IMG/VR virus record: IMGVR_UViG_3300030329_003332
Coordinates: 1 to 31,346 of that record
DNA: 31,346 nucleotides
From: a virus
Strand: one strand, 5' to 3'
Shown: positions 9,177 through 15,747 of the stretch, one piece after another
How the letters are laid out: each line of letters opens with the position of its first letter
How positions within the stretch are numbered: position 1 is the stretch's first letter
Translations under genes and position numbers: made by a program
Notes under the pieces: model-generated
Databases searched by the model: none
What the model saw: the letters and a program-made list of their open reading frames with translations, nothing else
Told to the model about the DNA's origin: nothing

Positions 9177-12100
9177 TGGCATCAGCATGTGATACAGGTA
9201 AGAAGTCTTTAAACAGCATAGAAAATAATGATGCTAAACGTAGAGAGAATTCTCCATATTCTGGAAGGAATAAAGACGTAGCATCTAAACTGCAAGAAAG
9301 AGGTATACTTTTAGGTTCTGTTATAGATGAAGGTTTAGCTGATAAAGCTTTAGATGATTTATATGGACCTGAGAATGAATCTGCTAAATTAGTTGCTAAG
9401 ATAGAAGGCTTACTTGATGCCAATGAGGGTATTCAATTAATAGTTAATGACTTTATATTGCAACATGCACCTAAAGGTATAAAACTTGGTAGCCCAACAG
9501 GTAGGCTTAAGATTGAAAATTTACCTGTTAAATCTTTGAAATTAATTTATGCTAAAGCTATTACTATGTCTAAGCAGATAAACCCTAGAGGTGAAGCTTA
9601 TTCTAATTTTGGTGGTATATTATCTGCAATAAGAACTCCTAAAGGATTATCTTGGAAAGAACCAACAGGTGCATTTTATAATATTACTAAAGCCACTAAA
9701 GACTACCCTTCTAGAGTATCAAGTAGAATTAATATGTTTATTAGTGACTTGAATCAATTAAAAGGATTTGCTAAGAAAGTTAAAGCTGGTAAAGAAGGAA
9801 CACCAACTATGACTATGCAGACCATATTTAGTGAGGTTAAGAATTTAATTAGTGATGGAGATGGAAGAGCCAATCAAGACTTGTTTCATAAGTATATGAT
9901 GGGATGGGTTAAATATGAAAATGGTGAGTTTTATATATATAAAGATTATGAGCCAAGAAGAGAGTATCAAGTAAAAGGTTCTCAAGAATGGGTTGATATA
10001 ATAAAAGGAGAAACTAAGATACCTAAAGGTGCCATTGTAAGACTTAAAGGTTATGAAAGCACTAAAGATGTTATGTTCTCATTCCAAAGCCCTGTGAAGT
10101 TAAAGGACTATGAAGATAAACAGGCAGGTATAAATAAAGGTGATTGGGATTTAAAGATGCCAAAAGCATCTGTTGATAAATTTTTAAAGCTAGCAAAAGA
10201 AGCTAGGAAAATAGATGATTTAGTGTTTACATATATGGAAAGAAACATGAAGTCCTCTATAACTAAGCTAGTCAAAGAACTTTCTAAAACATTTCCTAAG
10301 CTTATGCCAAATCAAACTAAATCTATATTCTTCAATCCTTCATCTAAAGAGTCTAAAGCAATATTGAAAACATTAAGTAAAAAGGATTTAGATGCATATA
10401 ATAGATTGAAAGATATATTTGGAATGTATGCAAATGATGAGTTCGTTATAGCTAATGGAGGCAAAGTAGAAAAAAGGAAAAATCACTTCCCTGTCATGTA
10501 TAATAGAGATGTATACAAGTTGATGGTTGATATGATGGCTGAAGATTTTGAGGCTGCAATAGATAATGCTCAGTCAATTAAAGATGACCCTAACTCTTCT
10601 CCAAGCGATAGAATTAAAGCTAAAAAAATGGTTAATGATTTTAGAGCTAAAATGAATTATGCTAAGTCTATCTTAGATAATTTAGACGGATATCATTTAG
10701 AGAGCACACAAAACATATCAATACCTTTTGCTAAAGACAATAAGTATTTCAAGAGAATCTCCAATGCGTATGATATTAGAAGCACAAGAACAGATGATTC
10801 TGTTTATTATGACTATTTAAGGCATGTTATGTCTTCAATAGAAAGAAATAATCTTACAGCTGAGCTGGTTAAAAGCTTAAGAATAGCAAAATCAGATGCA
10901 GTTAAAAGAAGTGCTGTAAATATATATAGAGTTTTATTTGCAGACCCTAAAGCAGAAGGTGTATTTGGAACTTCAGTAGAAGGGTTAACTAATAGGTTTG
11001 GGAAAAATATATCTCCTGAGCAAGCAGGACAAAGTTTACGTAAAATCGGAAGTTATTTATCAGGTGTATATTTGAGTGGGATGGGTAGTGCAGTTACTAA
11101 TAAATCAGCTATGCTTCAGAATATTATAGATTATGGCAAGGAATATTCTGATAAGGCTAAAGACATTATGTCCGATAAAGATATCTTGGAGAAAGTAGAA
11201 GTTTTGATAAGAAGGTCAGGTATTGCAGAATTTTCTGATTTCTTTAGTAAATCTATGGTTAATGGCGTTATTGATATGCAATTAGAAGAAGATATATCTA
11301 ATGCTGTTTTAGGCGAGATGGTTATGTATCACTATAACATTAAAAAAGGAAAGTCTGAAGAATCAGCAAGAGAAGAGTTTCAAACCAATGTATCCAAGTA
11401 TTTAAAAAGTTCTAGTGTGTTTTTAAAGGAAGGTGTAGGAAAGATTATAATTCCAGATTCCGATAGATTGGCAAAAAGGAAAAAAGATTTAAGTAAAAGA
11501 ATGCGGCAAACTACAATAAATAAACTTTTAGATTATGCTATAAATAAAGAATATCAATTTAAACTTACATTAAAAGAGCTACCTATGTCAAAAATTGCAA
11601 AGGCTAGAAAAGCTGTAGTTGATAAAGCATTATGGGGAGCTGAATGGTGGGCAAGCCAGATGAGAGCACATCGCCTAACTATGAGTCAAACTGAGAAATA
11701 TTTAAGAACTTTATCTTTTGTTATAGGTGTTCAAAAAGCTCATGATTCTGGGATTCTTAGAAATGATGTAAATTGGTGGGATTATACTGATGAAGCTGAT
11801 ATAAGTAAAGCTATTGCTATAGGTAGAGAGTATAATGAGTTTACAAACTTTGGTTTGTCTACACAAGAAGCTGGAAGATTTAACTATGGTGACCATGGTA
11901 AACTATTAGGGAAGTTTAAAGTTTGGGCTCAACAAAAATTTGGAAGAGATGTTAGATTGTTCCATGAAGCTTATCTTTCTCATAAAAGTATTGCAAGTAT
12001 AGAATCTGGAATATTTGACAGCAAAGCAGTCTTAAAGACTATGCAAGGTGTTTTAGGAAAAGGTAAAGGTAAGCAGTTAAGGATAGCAAATCCTGAGACT

Positions 12101-12514
12101 CAAGCATTACGAACATTTATAGCAACACAAGGAGCTTTAACATTGCTATGGGATATTTTTATAAAAGGACCATTTAGAATACCTTTTCTTACAAGACATG
12201 CATATAAAGGAATATTAGGAAAAACAACAAGAAACTTCAGTTCAGACTTAATTTCACTTCTATTTATGCCTCTAACTATGGCTATAAAAATTACTTTAGC
12301 TAATGGCCTTGATGAAGAAGAAATTGAAAGAGATTGGACTTATTACATGAGAAGAACATTTTTAGGCTATGTCCCTATGATGGCCCTTGATACAATTTTG
12401 ACTTTATGGTATCTTGGGGCTGGAGAAGAGGAGAAAGCTTTTGATAAATTACCTATACCAGCACCTCCGTCAGCTGTAAATACAGTTAAAGAAATAATAC
12501 ATTATACAAATTAA
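9176..12514 (+). CDS. large late protein with hydrophobic C-terminus, probable partner of the polyvalent polymerase protein
   Basis: A 1112-residue protein translated in a TAATG overlap with the polymerase-bearing gene, so the two are probably translationally coupled and made together. Most of it is charged and alpha-helical. A conserved-looking C-terminal region contains NFGLSTQEAGRFNYGDHG followed by WAQQKFGRDVRLF, a style I associate with the C-termini of large polyvalent phage proteins (LPD-type domains); I cannot assign it to one family. Residues about 975-1100 hold two or three hydrophobic segments (around ALTLLWDIFI, SLLFMPLTMAI and MALDTILTLWYLGA) that could insert in a membrane. This fits a protein ejected with the genome, possibly part of a channel or a carrier for the polymerase. 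That role is inference. It is the last gene of this plus-strand block. Confidence 0.7.
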   Translation: MASACDTGKKSLNSIENNDAKRRENSPYSGRNKDVASKLQERGILLGSVIDEGLADKALDDLYGPENESAKLVAKIEGLLDANEGIQLIVNDFILQHAPKGIKLGSPTGRLKIENLPVKSLKLIYAKAITMSKQINPRGEAYSNFGGILSAIRTPKGLSWKEPTGAFYNITKATKDYPSRVSSRINMFISDLNQLKGFAKKVKAGKEGTPTMTMQTIFSEVKNLISDGDGRANQDLFHKYMMGWVKYENGEFYIYKDYEPRREYQVKGSQEWVDIIKGETKIPKGAIVRLKGYESTKDVMFSFQSPVKLKDYEDKQAGINKGDWDLKMPKASVDKFLKLAKEARKIDDLVFTYMERNMKSSITKLVKELSKTFPKLMPNQTKSIFFNPSSKESKAILKTLSKKDLDAYNRLKDIFGMYANDEFVIANGGKVEKRKNHFPVMYNRDVYKLMVDMMAEDFEAAIDNAQSIKDDPNSSPSDRIKAKKMVNDFRAKMNYAKSILDNLDGYHLESTQNISIPFAKDNKYFKRISNAYDIRSTRTDDSVYYDYLRHVMSSIERNNLTAELVKSLRIAKSDAVKRSAVNIYRVLFADPKAEGVFGTSVEGLTNRFGKNISPEQAGQSLRKIGSYLSGVYLSGMGSAVTNKSAMLQNIIDYGKEYSDKAKDIMSDKDILEKVEVLIRRSGIAEFSDFFSKSMVNGVIDMQLEEDISNAVLGEMVMYHYNIKKGKSEESAREEFQTNVSKYLKSSSVFLKEGVGKIIIPDSDRLAKRKKDLSKRMRQTTINKLLDYAINKEYQFKLTLKELPMSKIAKARKAVVDKALWGAEWWASQMRAHRLTMSQTEKYLRTLSFVIGVQKAHDSGILRNDVNWWDYTDEADISKAIAIGREYNEFTNFGLSTQEAGRFNYGDHGKLLGKFKVWAQQKFGRDVRLFHEAYLSHKSIASIESGIFDSKAVLKTMQGVLGKGKGKQLRIANPETQALRTFIATQGALTLLWDIFIKGPFRIPFLTRHAYKGILGKTTRNFSSDLISLLFMPLTMAIKITLANGLDEEEIERDWTYYMRRTFLGYVPMMALDTILTLWYLGAGEEEKAFDKLPIPAPPSAVNTVKEIIHYTN

Positions 12515-12642
12515 AACCTATTGTTGAATATAGTATCCCAATATAAGAATAAAAGAAATATAGGGATAAATATAAAAGGCTCCACAAAGCATAATGCAAT
12601 TATTATAATGAATACTATATCGCTAAGCTTGATATCTAACAT
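12511..12642 (-). CDS. 43-residue hydrophobic membrane microprotein
   Basis: A short frame starting MLDIKLSDIVFIIIIALCF, strongly hydrophobic between residues 9 and 33, ending with polar residues and an aromatic WDTIF segment. It reads as one or two short membrane helices. It overlaps the preceding 59-residue gene by 20 bases in another frame, as is usual in this operon, but I see no clear ribosome binding site, so translation would have to be coupled. It is the last possible gene of the minus-strand operon, and its stop overlaps the 3' end of the 1112-residue gene on the other strand. Function unknown; a small lysis or host-membrane protein is possible. Confidence 0.45.
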   Translation of the reverse strand: MLDIKLSDIVFIIIIALCFVEPFIFIPIFLLFLYWDTIFNNRF

Positions 12643-12802
12643 CGACTTTTGAAGTACGTTTAAGTACACCTATAATTTCTAATTTTTCTTTTGGACTAAA
12701 TTCTTCATACCTTCTGTTTTTAAACATTGATTCAATATATTTATTTGTAATGTTTTCGTGAAGCGCAGCAAACATAGCTGTTTCACTCTTTGGTTCTATC
12801 AT
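12623..12802 (-). CDS. 59-residue hypothetical protein
   Basis: The frame starts MIEPKSETAMFAALHENITN and is charged and helical, with a central KNRRYEEFSPKEKLEIIG stretch. It has a good ribosome binding site (GGAG, 6 bases before ATG) inside the end of the nuclease gene and overlaps that gene by 20 bases. The overlap style and signal match its neighbours, so it is very likely real. I do not recognise the family. The SPKEKLEIIGVLKR segment could be a small helix-turn-helix, but this is weak. Confidence 0.7.
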   Translation of the reverse strand: MIEPKSETAMFAALHENITNKYIESMFKNRRYEEFSPKEKLEIIGVLKRTSKVDVRYQA

Positions 12803-13139
12803 CAGTTTCTCCTATTAATTCTAAAAATGATTCTAATTCTAAAGCTGCATATGTCTTAGTCCTATTTCTTTTAAAGATTAAAACAGGCACTCTATCGTCA
12901 GAGTTACCTTCAGCTTGGTTTAATGATTCCCATATATTTAGACGCTCTTGATTCTTACACTCAAAGCTATATGGTATGAAATCTTTTGCAGTTGGAGAGA
13001 GAATGATGTCTTCACCAGACTCTCCCATTATTGCAGTTTTTATATCCCCATTTCTTAATGATGGGAAATATGTGTACAGTTTATCTCTTAGAAAGTTCTG
13101 TAATCGTCTTCCCTTGCCCTTTGCTGAAGATGGCTTCAT
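12783..13139 (-). CDS. PDDEXK-like nuclease (resolvase-like)
   Basis: A 118-residue protein starting MKPSSAKGKGRRLQN. After a basic N-terminal helix it shows G-E-D-I (beta strand with Asp), then about 17 residues later F-E-C-K-N-Q, matching the D...E-x-K signature of PDDEXK nucleases, followed by a strand VPVLIFKRNRTKTYAALE. Small phage proteins of this type resemble Holliday-junction resolvases and VRR/recombination nucleases, and fit a replication/recombination operon. I chose the ATG at 13139 rather than an upstream TTG because the upstream extension overlaps most of the preceding gene. The ribosome binding site is weak, and translation is probably coupled to the preceding gene, which overlaps it by 59 bases. 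Confidence 0.7.
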   Translation of the reverse strand: MKPSSAKGKGRRLQNFLRDKLYTYFPSLRNGDIKTAIMGESGEDIILSPTAKDFIPYSFECKNQERLNIWESLNQAEGNSDDRVPVLIFKRNRTKTYAALELESFLELIGETDDRTKE

Positions 13140-13314
13140 ATAGTTTTGTTCTTTCTTTATCTGATGGGTTTGATAAAAAGTCTTTAATAGCTTCGAGGCG
13201 CTGGCCTCTAACAAAATTTACCATTTCTTCAACTACGTTGTCAAGGTTTTTTGAGTTACGTGCATAGAGTATCAAATGCTGCACTTGCTCTTTTAAACTC
13301 ATCTCATTAGACAT
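13081..13314 (-). CDS. 77-residue hypothetical helical protein
   Basis: Starts MSNEMSLKEQVQHLILYARN. It is helical throughout, with a basic middle (FVRGQRLEAIKDF). The ATG at 13314 has GGAG 9 bases upstream and overlaps the stop of the preceding gene by 8 bases; an upstream TTG in frame is a poorer start. It overlaps the nuclease start by 59 bases in another frame. No family recognised. Conserved operon position next to a nuclease suggests DNA metabolism, but nothing in the sequence proves it. Confidence 0.65.
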   Translation of the reverse strand: MSNEMSLKEQVQHLILYARNSKNLDNVVEEMVNFVRGQRLEAIKDFLSNPSDKERTKLYEAIFSKGQGKTITELSKR

Positions 13315-13504
13315 TTTCAAAGTCTCCAATTATTATAGGAACTCTATCTTTAACTAGGCGTTTATAGCCTAAGTCTTTAGCGTTCATTGCATACTTTTGT
13401 ACGTCCTCTTTGAGCTTATTACAGAGTATATCCAATGCTTCTTCGCTCATTTGAACGCCACATTTCATGAACTCTTTTCTAATATACTGCTTAGATAATA
13501 ACAT
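13307..13504 (-). CDS. 65-residue protein with histone-fold-like pattern
   Basis: The helix pattern resembles the archaeal histone/NF-Y fold: short helix YIRKEFMKCG, loop VQMS, long helix EEALDILCNKLKEDVQKYAMNAKDLG, then Y-K-R-L-V-K-D in the place of the G-R-K-T-I-K-A-E-D loop and a short hydrophobic end. The spacing from the Ser before helix 2 to the basic loop is within 2 residues of HMfB as I remember it. Some residues typical of DNA-binding histones are not conserved, so this may be a generic three-helix protein. Start at ATG 13504 just after the preceding TGA, with a modest AGG signal. Confidence 0.5.
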   Translation of the reverse strand: MLLSKQYIRKEFMKCGVQMSEEALDILCNKLKEDVQKYAMNAKDLGYKRLVKDRVPIIIGDFENV

Positions 13505-13505
13505 T

Positions 13506-13778
13506 TCAAAGACCTAATCTCGAATTTACAGATTTCATCTTATTCTGCATTTCTAGTACTATTGTCTTTAAATCTTTAGTTAATTCTACTGTTACTCTTA
13601 ATAATTCTTCGTTATCTTTAACTCTATCGTGTACTCTTTCAATCCTGTCTAATAACGAATCTGTCTTAACAGCAGCCTTTTTCTTTTTAGGCTTAGCATT
13701 ATCTTTTTCTGCTACTTTATCTAAAGCACCTTCGCAAGCTTTCTCAAGCTCTTTTACTGTTATCTCTTTCTTAACCAT
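13506..13778 (-). CDS. 90-residue Lys-rich coiled-coil protein
   Basis: Starts MVKKEITVKELEKACEGALD, then a Lys/Ala-rich linker (KPKKKKAAVK around residue 29-38), then a heptad-like coiled coil from about 40 to 84. Strong site AAGGAG four bases before ATG. It is likely an oligomer with a basic patch that could touch nucleic acid. No family recognised. It is separated from both neighbours by one or two bases, typical of this operon. Confidence 0.65.
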   Translation of the reverse strand: MVKKEITVKELEKACEGALDKVAEKDNAKPKKKKAAVKTDSLLDRIERVHDRVKDNEELLRVTVELTKDLKTIVLEMQNKMKSVNSRLGL

Positions 13779-13779
13779 A

Positions 13780-14013
13780 CTACTCCTTTATTCTTAGTCC
13801 AAAGTTACATTGTTTTTCTAGTTTTATCAGAGCCCTTTTTATTATACCATCCATATCAAACTTTATAGCTGGTGGCTCTTTCTCTCCTAATAAATCACAT
13901 AACGCTTTTCTATATCCTTGTGCATAGGATATTTCAGCTTGCGATTTATATGAAGGCTTTTCTATAAATTTAGTTTGTTCTTTTATCTTTTTCTTTATTT
14001 CCTTTTGATTCAT
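13780..14013 (-). CDS. 77-residue hypothetical protein
   Basis: I place the start at MNQKEIKKKIKEQTKF because AGGAG lies 5 bases upstream; an upstream ATG extends it by five residues but lacks the site. The N-terminus is very basic. The middle reads SQAEISYAQGYRKALCDLLGE, a helix pattern seen in small phage proteins of unknown role, and the C-terminus is mixed. Function unknown. Confidence 0.65.
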   Translation of the reverse strand: MNQKEIKKKIKEQTKFIEKPSYKSQAEISYAQGYRKALCDLLGEKEPPAIKFDMDGIIKRALIKLEKQCNFGLRIKE

Positions 14014-14050
14014 CTTCACTCCTATCATCCAGATAAGTACTTATTTCATG

Positions 14051-14179
14051 TCAGTTTTCTGCGTATCCACAATTAGTGCATTGCATATGACAGTTTAAGA
14101 CTTCAACTTTAGTTCTACAATTAAAGCATATACCATATTTTCTAAACTGGTATCTCTTTAACTTCTTTTCACTGTTCAT
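14051..14179 (-). CDS. 42-residue zinc-ribbon microprotein
   Basis: Starts MNSEKKLKRYQFRKYGICFN. Two knuckles, C-F-N-C and C-T-N-C, are separated by 13 residues, the classic arrangement of a four-cysteine zinc ribbon. A GGAG lies 6 bases before ATG, and the start overlaps the end of the next upstream gene by 11 bases. Zinc ribbons this small commonly bind RNA polymerase, ribosomes or nucleic acid; the partner here is unknown. One of four tiny zinc-binding proteins within 1.7 kb. Confidence 0.75.
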   Translation of the reverse strand: MNSEKKLKRYQFRKYGICFNCRTKVEVLNCHMQCTNCGYAEN

Positions 14180-14300
14180 TTCTTACTCCAAATACTGCTA
14201 CACAATAACTGCAATCTTTACTGTACTCATCTGGATATTTATGACCTTTACTACATTCACTTGGTTGAGGACTTAGGTCCTTTAGTGTCAGTATGTCCAT
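14169..14300 (-). CDS. 43-residue zinc-finger-like microprotein
   Basis: I place the start at MDILTLKDLSPQPSECSKGH, with GGAG 7 bases upstream, rather than a longer frame that lacks a signal. It contains C-S-K-G-H followed after 9 residues by C-S-Y-C, a plausible C-H-C-C zinc site. It overlaps the preceding coiled-coil gene by 44 bases and the following zinc-ribbon gene by 11 bases. Role unknown; the pattern suits a small nucleic-acid or RNA polymerase binding factor. Confidence 0.65.
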   Translation of the reverse strand: MDILTLKDLSPQPSECSKGHKYPDEYSKDCSYCVAVFGVRNEQ

Positions 14301-14484
14301 TATCTTTCTCCATTTTCTTAGATTCTTTCTCCATAAATTTAAGAAACTTTTCCTCTTTACCTTCAAAAGTAATATAATTTCTTATCAGGTTGCCTATACC
14401 ATCTAATACTTGGCATATCTCATCCTGACCCTTATGTAACTTAGCTAAATGGAATTGAACCTCTTTATTCGTCAGTTTTTTCAT
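14257..14484 (-). CDS. 75-residue hypothetical coiled-coil protein
   Basis: Starts MKKLTNKEVQFHLAKLHKGQ with AGGAG 6 bases upstream. The first 45 residues are an amphipathic helix (DEICQVLDGIGNLIRNYI), and the end is a very basic/acidic low-complexity tail (KFMEKESKKMEKD). It overlaps both neighbours in other frames. No family recognised. Confidence 0.65.
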   Translation of the reverse strand: MKKLTNKEVQFHLAKLHKGQDEICQVLDGIGNLIRNYITFEGKEEKFLKFMEKESKKMEKDNGHTDTKGPKSSTK

Positions 14485-14611
14485 ACAAAGCTCCTAAATC
14501 TGTTATCTTTTTAGTTAGTCGTTTAAAGTCTTTTTCACTTACACCTTCAGCTCTATCTAATATTGTTATTATCAGATTAAGGTCTTCGTCTCTGGTTAAT
14601 TTATTTTGCAT
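14465..14611 (-). CDS. 48-residue hypothetical protein
   Basis: Short frame starting MQNKLTRDEDLNLIITILDR, with GGAG 7 bases before ATG, overlapping the upstream zinc-finger gene by 11 bases and the downstream gene by 20. Two helices with GVSEKDFKRLTKKI between them could form a small helix-turn-helix-like bundle, but this is not strong enough to name. Very likely translated because signal and overlap match its neighbours. Confidence 0.7.
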   Translation of the reverse strand: MQNKLTRDEDLNLIITILDRAEGVSEKDFKRLTKKITDLGALYEKTDE

Positions 14612-14813
14612 TATGTTTCTCCATCATTTCTTCTAGTTTATGTACATATTTCTTTCCTGATTCTCTTTTAGCGCATTTATGACAAACTACCATCTTCATT
14701 CCAGTTAACATAGCCTCCCATTGAAACATTAACTTTGACCGTTTACCACACATTTCACACTCAAAAAGATTTTTACCTATATATCTACTAATCATAATTG
14801 GATAGGGAGACAA
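14601..14813 (-). CDS. small zinc-finger protein (TTG start)
   Basis: About 70 residues. Two knuckles, C-E-M-C-G-K-R and C-H-K-C-A-K, lie 20-some residues apart and form a likely four-cysteine zinc site; the C-terminus is basic. The likely start is TTG at 14813, four bases after GAGG; the first ATG in frame (14795) has no binding site. A short spacer of 24 bases separates it from the DUF932 gene upstream. Probably a small nucleic-acid or protein-binding factor. Confidence 0.7.
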   Translation of the reverse strand: MSPYPIMISRYIGKNLFECEMCGKRSKLMFQWEAMLTGMKMVVCHKCAKRESGKKYVHKLEEMMEKHNAK

Positions 14814-14837
14814 GTTTCCTCATCTCCCTTACCCCTC

Positions 14838-15635
14838 CTACGCCATTGCACCAAGCAAAGCATCAGTAATATAAGCGTTATGCTGAAATGATGCTACTGT
14901 AGGCTTCTTATCGTGCCAGAGTATATCTGTGCATGAATTATAGAATTCCCACAATGAAACATCATCATTATGATACTTCTTTAGGTAGTTGTCAGTTATC
15001 TTACCCCAGGTTGTTACAGGGAGTGCTGGAATTAGAGTCCTGACCTTTTTCATTTCATCGATATCAAACGTAGTGTTCACCATCTTTCTTAAGCCACTTA
15101 TGGCTGTATCTATATCTGATGAACAGTTATCTATGGTATCAACGGCTTTCATTATCTCTTCTTCATAGCCTTCACTAGAGCTATCATGCTTAAATCTAAA
15201 GCTCTGGAAGGTATCTTTACTTATCATTCCATTAGTGCATGCTAATCTCACTAAGAACAATCTAAATGATAATGCAGTGCTGCCATCATAGCTATTCCAG
15301 AAACCAATACCAATACCTACATCATCTCCTACTTTAACTGCTTCTGTTGTAGTACGGCATTGCATTCCATAGAAATACCTTCTACCATCAAAGAATGTCT
15401 TTAATGGTTCCCAGTCTAGCTTAGATTGGTCTGCTATATCATCTGCTAAGTTTTTAACTTCAGTATTTGGAATAAGTAGATATTTATTACCTACTACTCC
15501 TACTTCTTTCCATTTATTAATTAATAACTCAGTCTCTTTATCTTTAACCTCTTTTTCCATCTGTACAGCGAAAGCAGAGGATGCTATTCCATTATAATCC
15601 AATGGAACCTTTCTGATTGGTGCGTATGCGTTCAT
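14838..15635 (-). CDS. DUF932-family phage protein
   Basis: A 265-residue protein with the features of the DUF932 / phage-plasmid-like family: a mid-protein block VGIGIGFWNSYDGSTALSFR followed by LACTNGM, corresponding to the family's N-S-Y-D-G and C-x-N-G-M signatures. Family members are common in phage and plasmid replication regions and are sometimes found with recombination genes; their biochemical role is not established. It has a strong AAGGAG site, lies just downstream of the primase-helicase and overlaps a 51-residue zinc protein by 44 bases. No membrane segments. Confidence 0.82.
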   Translation of the reverse strand: MNAYAPIRKVPLDYNGIASSAFAVQMEKEVKDKETELLINKWKEVGVVGNKYLLIPNTEVKNLADDIADQSKLDWEPLKTFFDGRRYFYGMQCRTTTEAVKVGDDVGIGIGFWNSYDGSTALSFRLFLVRLACTNGMISKDTFQSFRFKHDSSSEGYEEEIMKAVDTIDNCSSDIDTAISGLRKMVNTTFDIDEMKKVRTLIPALPVTTWGKITDNYLKKYHNDDVSLWEFYNSCTDILWHDKKPTVASFQHNAYITDALLGAMA

Positions 15636-15747
15636 TATTTCTCCTTGTTATTTTAGATAGGCACATTTCACATTGTTTACCTTCAAACTCTTCTGTATAT
15701 CTTTTACTCCTACAGTAGCATTTGAATTCTAAACCTTCGTAACCCAT
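15592..15747 (-). CDS. 51-residue zinc-knuckle microprotein
   Basis: Starts MGYEGLEFKCYCRSKRYTEE. Contains C-Y-C and, 16 residues later, C-E-M-C, a likely zinc site, followed by a strongly basic tail (ITRRNNERIRTNQKG). Its ATG overlaps the TGA of the primase-helicase by one base (TGATG), so translation is coupled. It overlaps the DUF932 gene start by 44 bases in another frame. Function unknown. Confidence 0.65.
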   Translation of the reverse strand: MGYEGLEFKCYCRSKRYTEEFEGKQCEMCLSKITRRNNERIRTNQKGSIGL

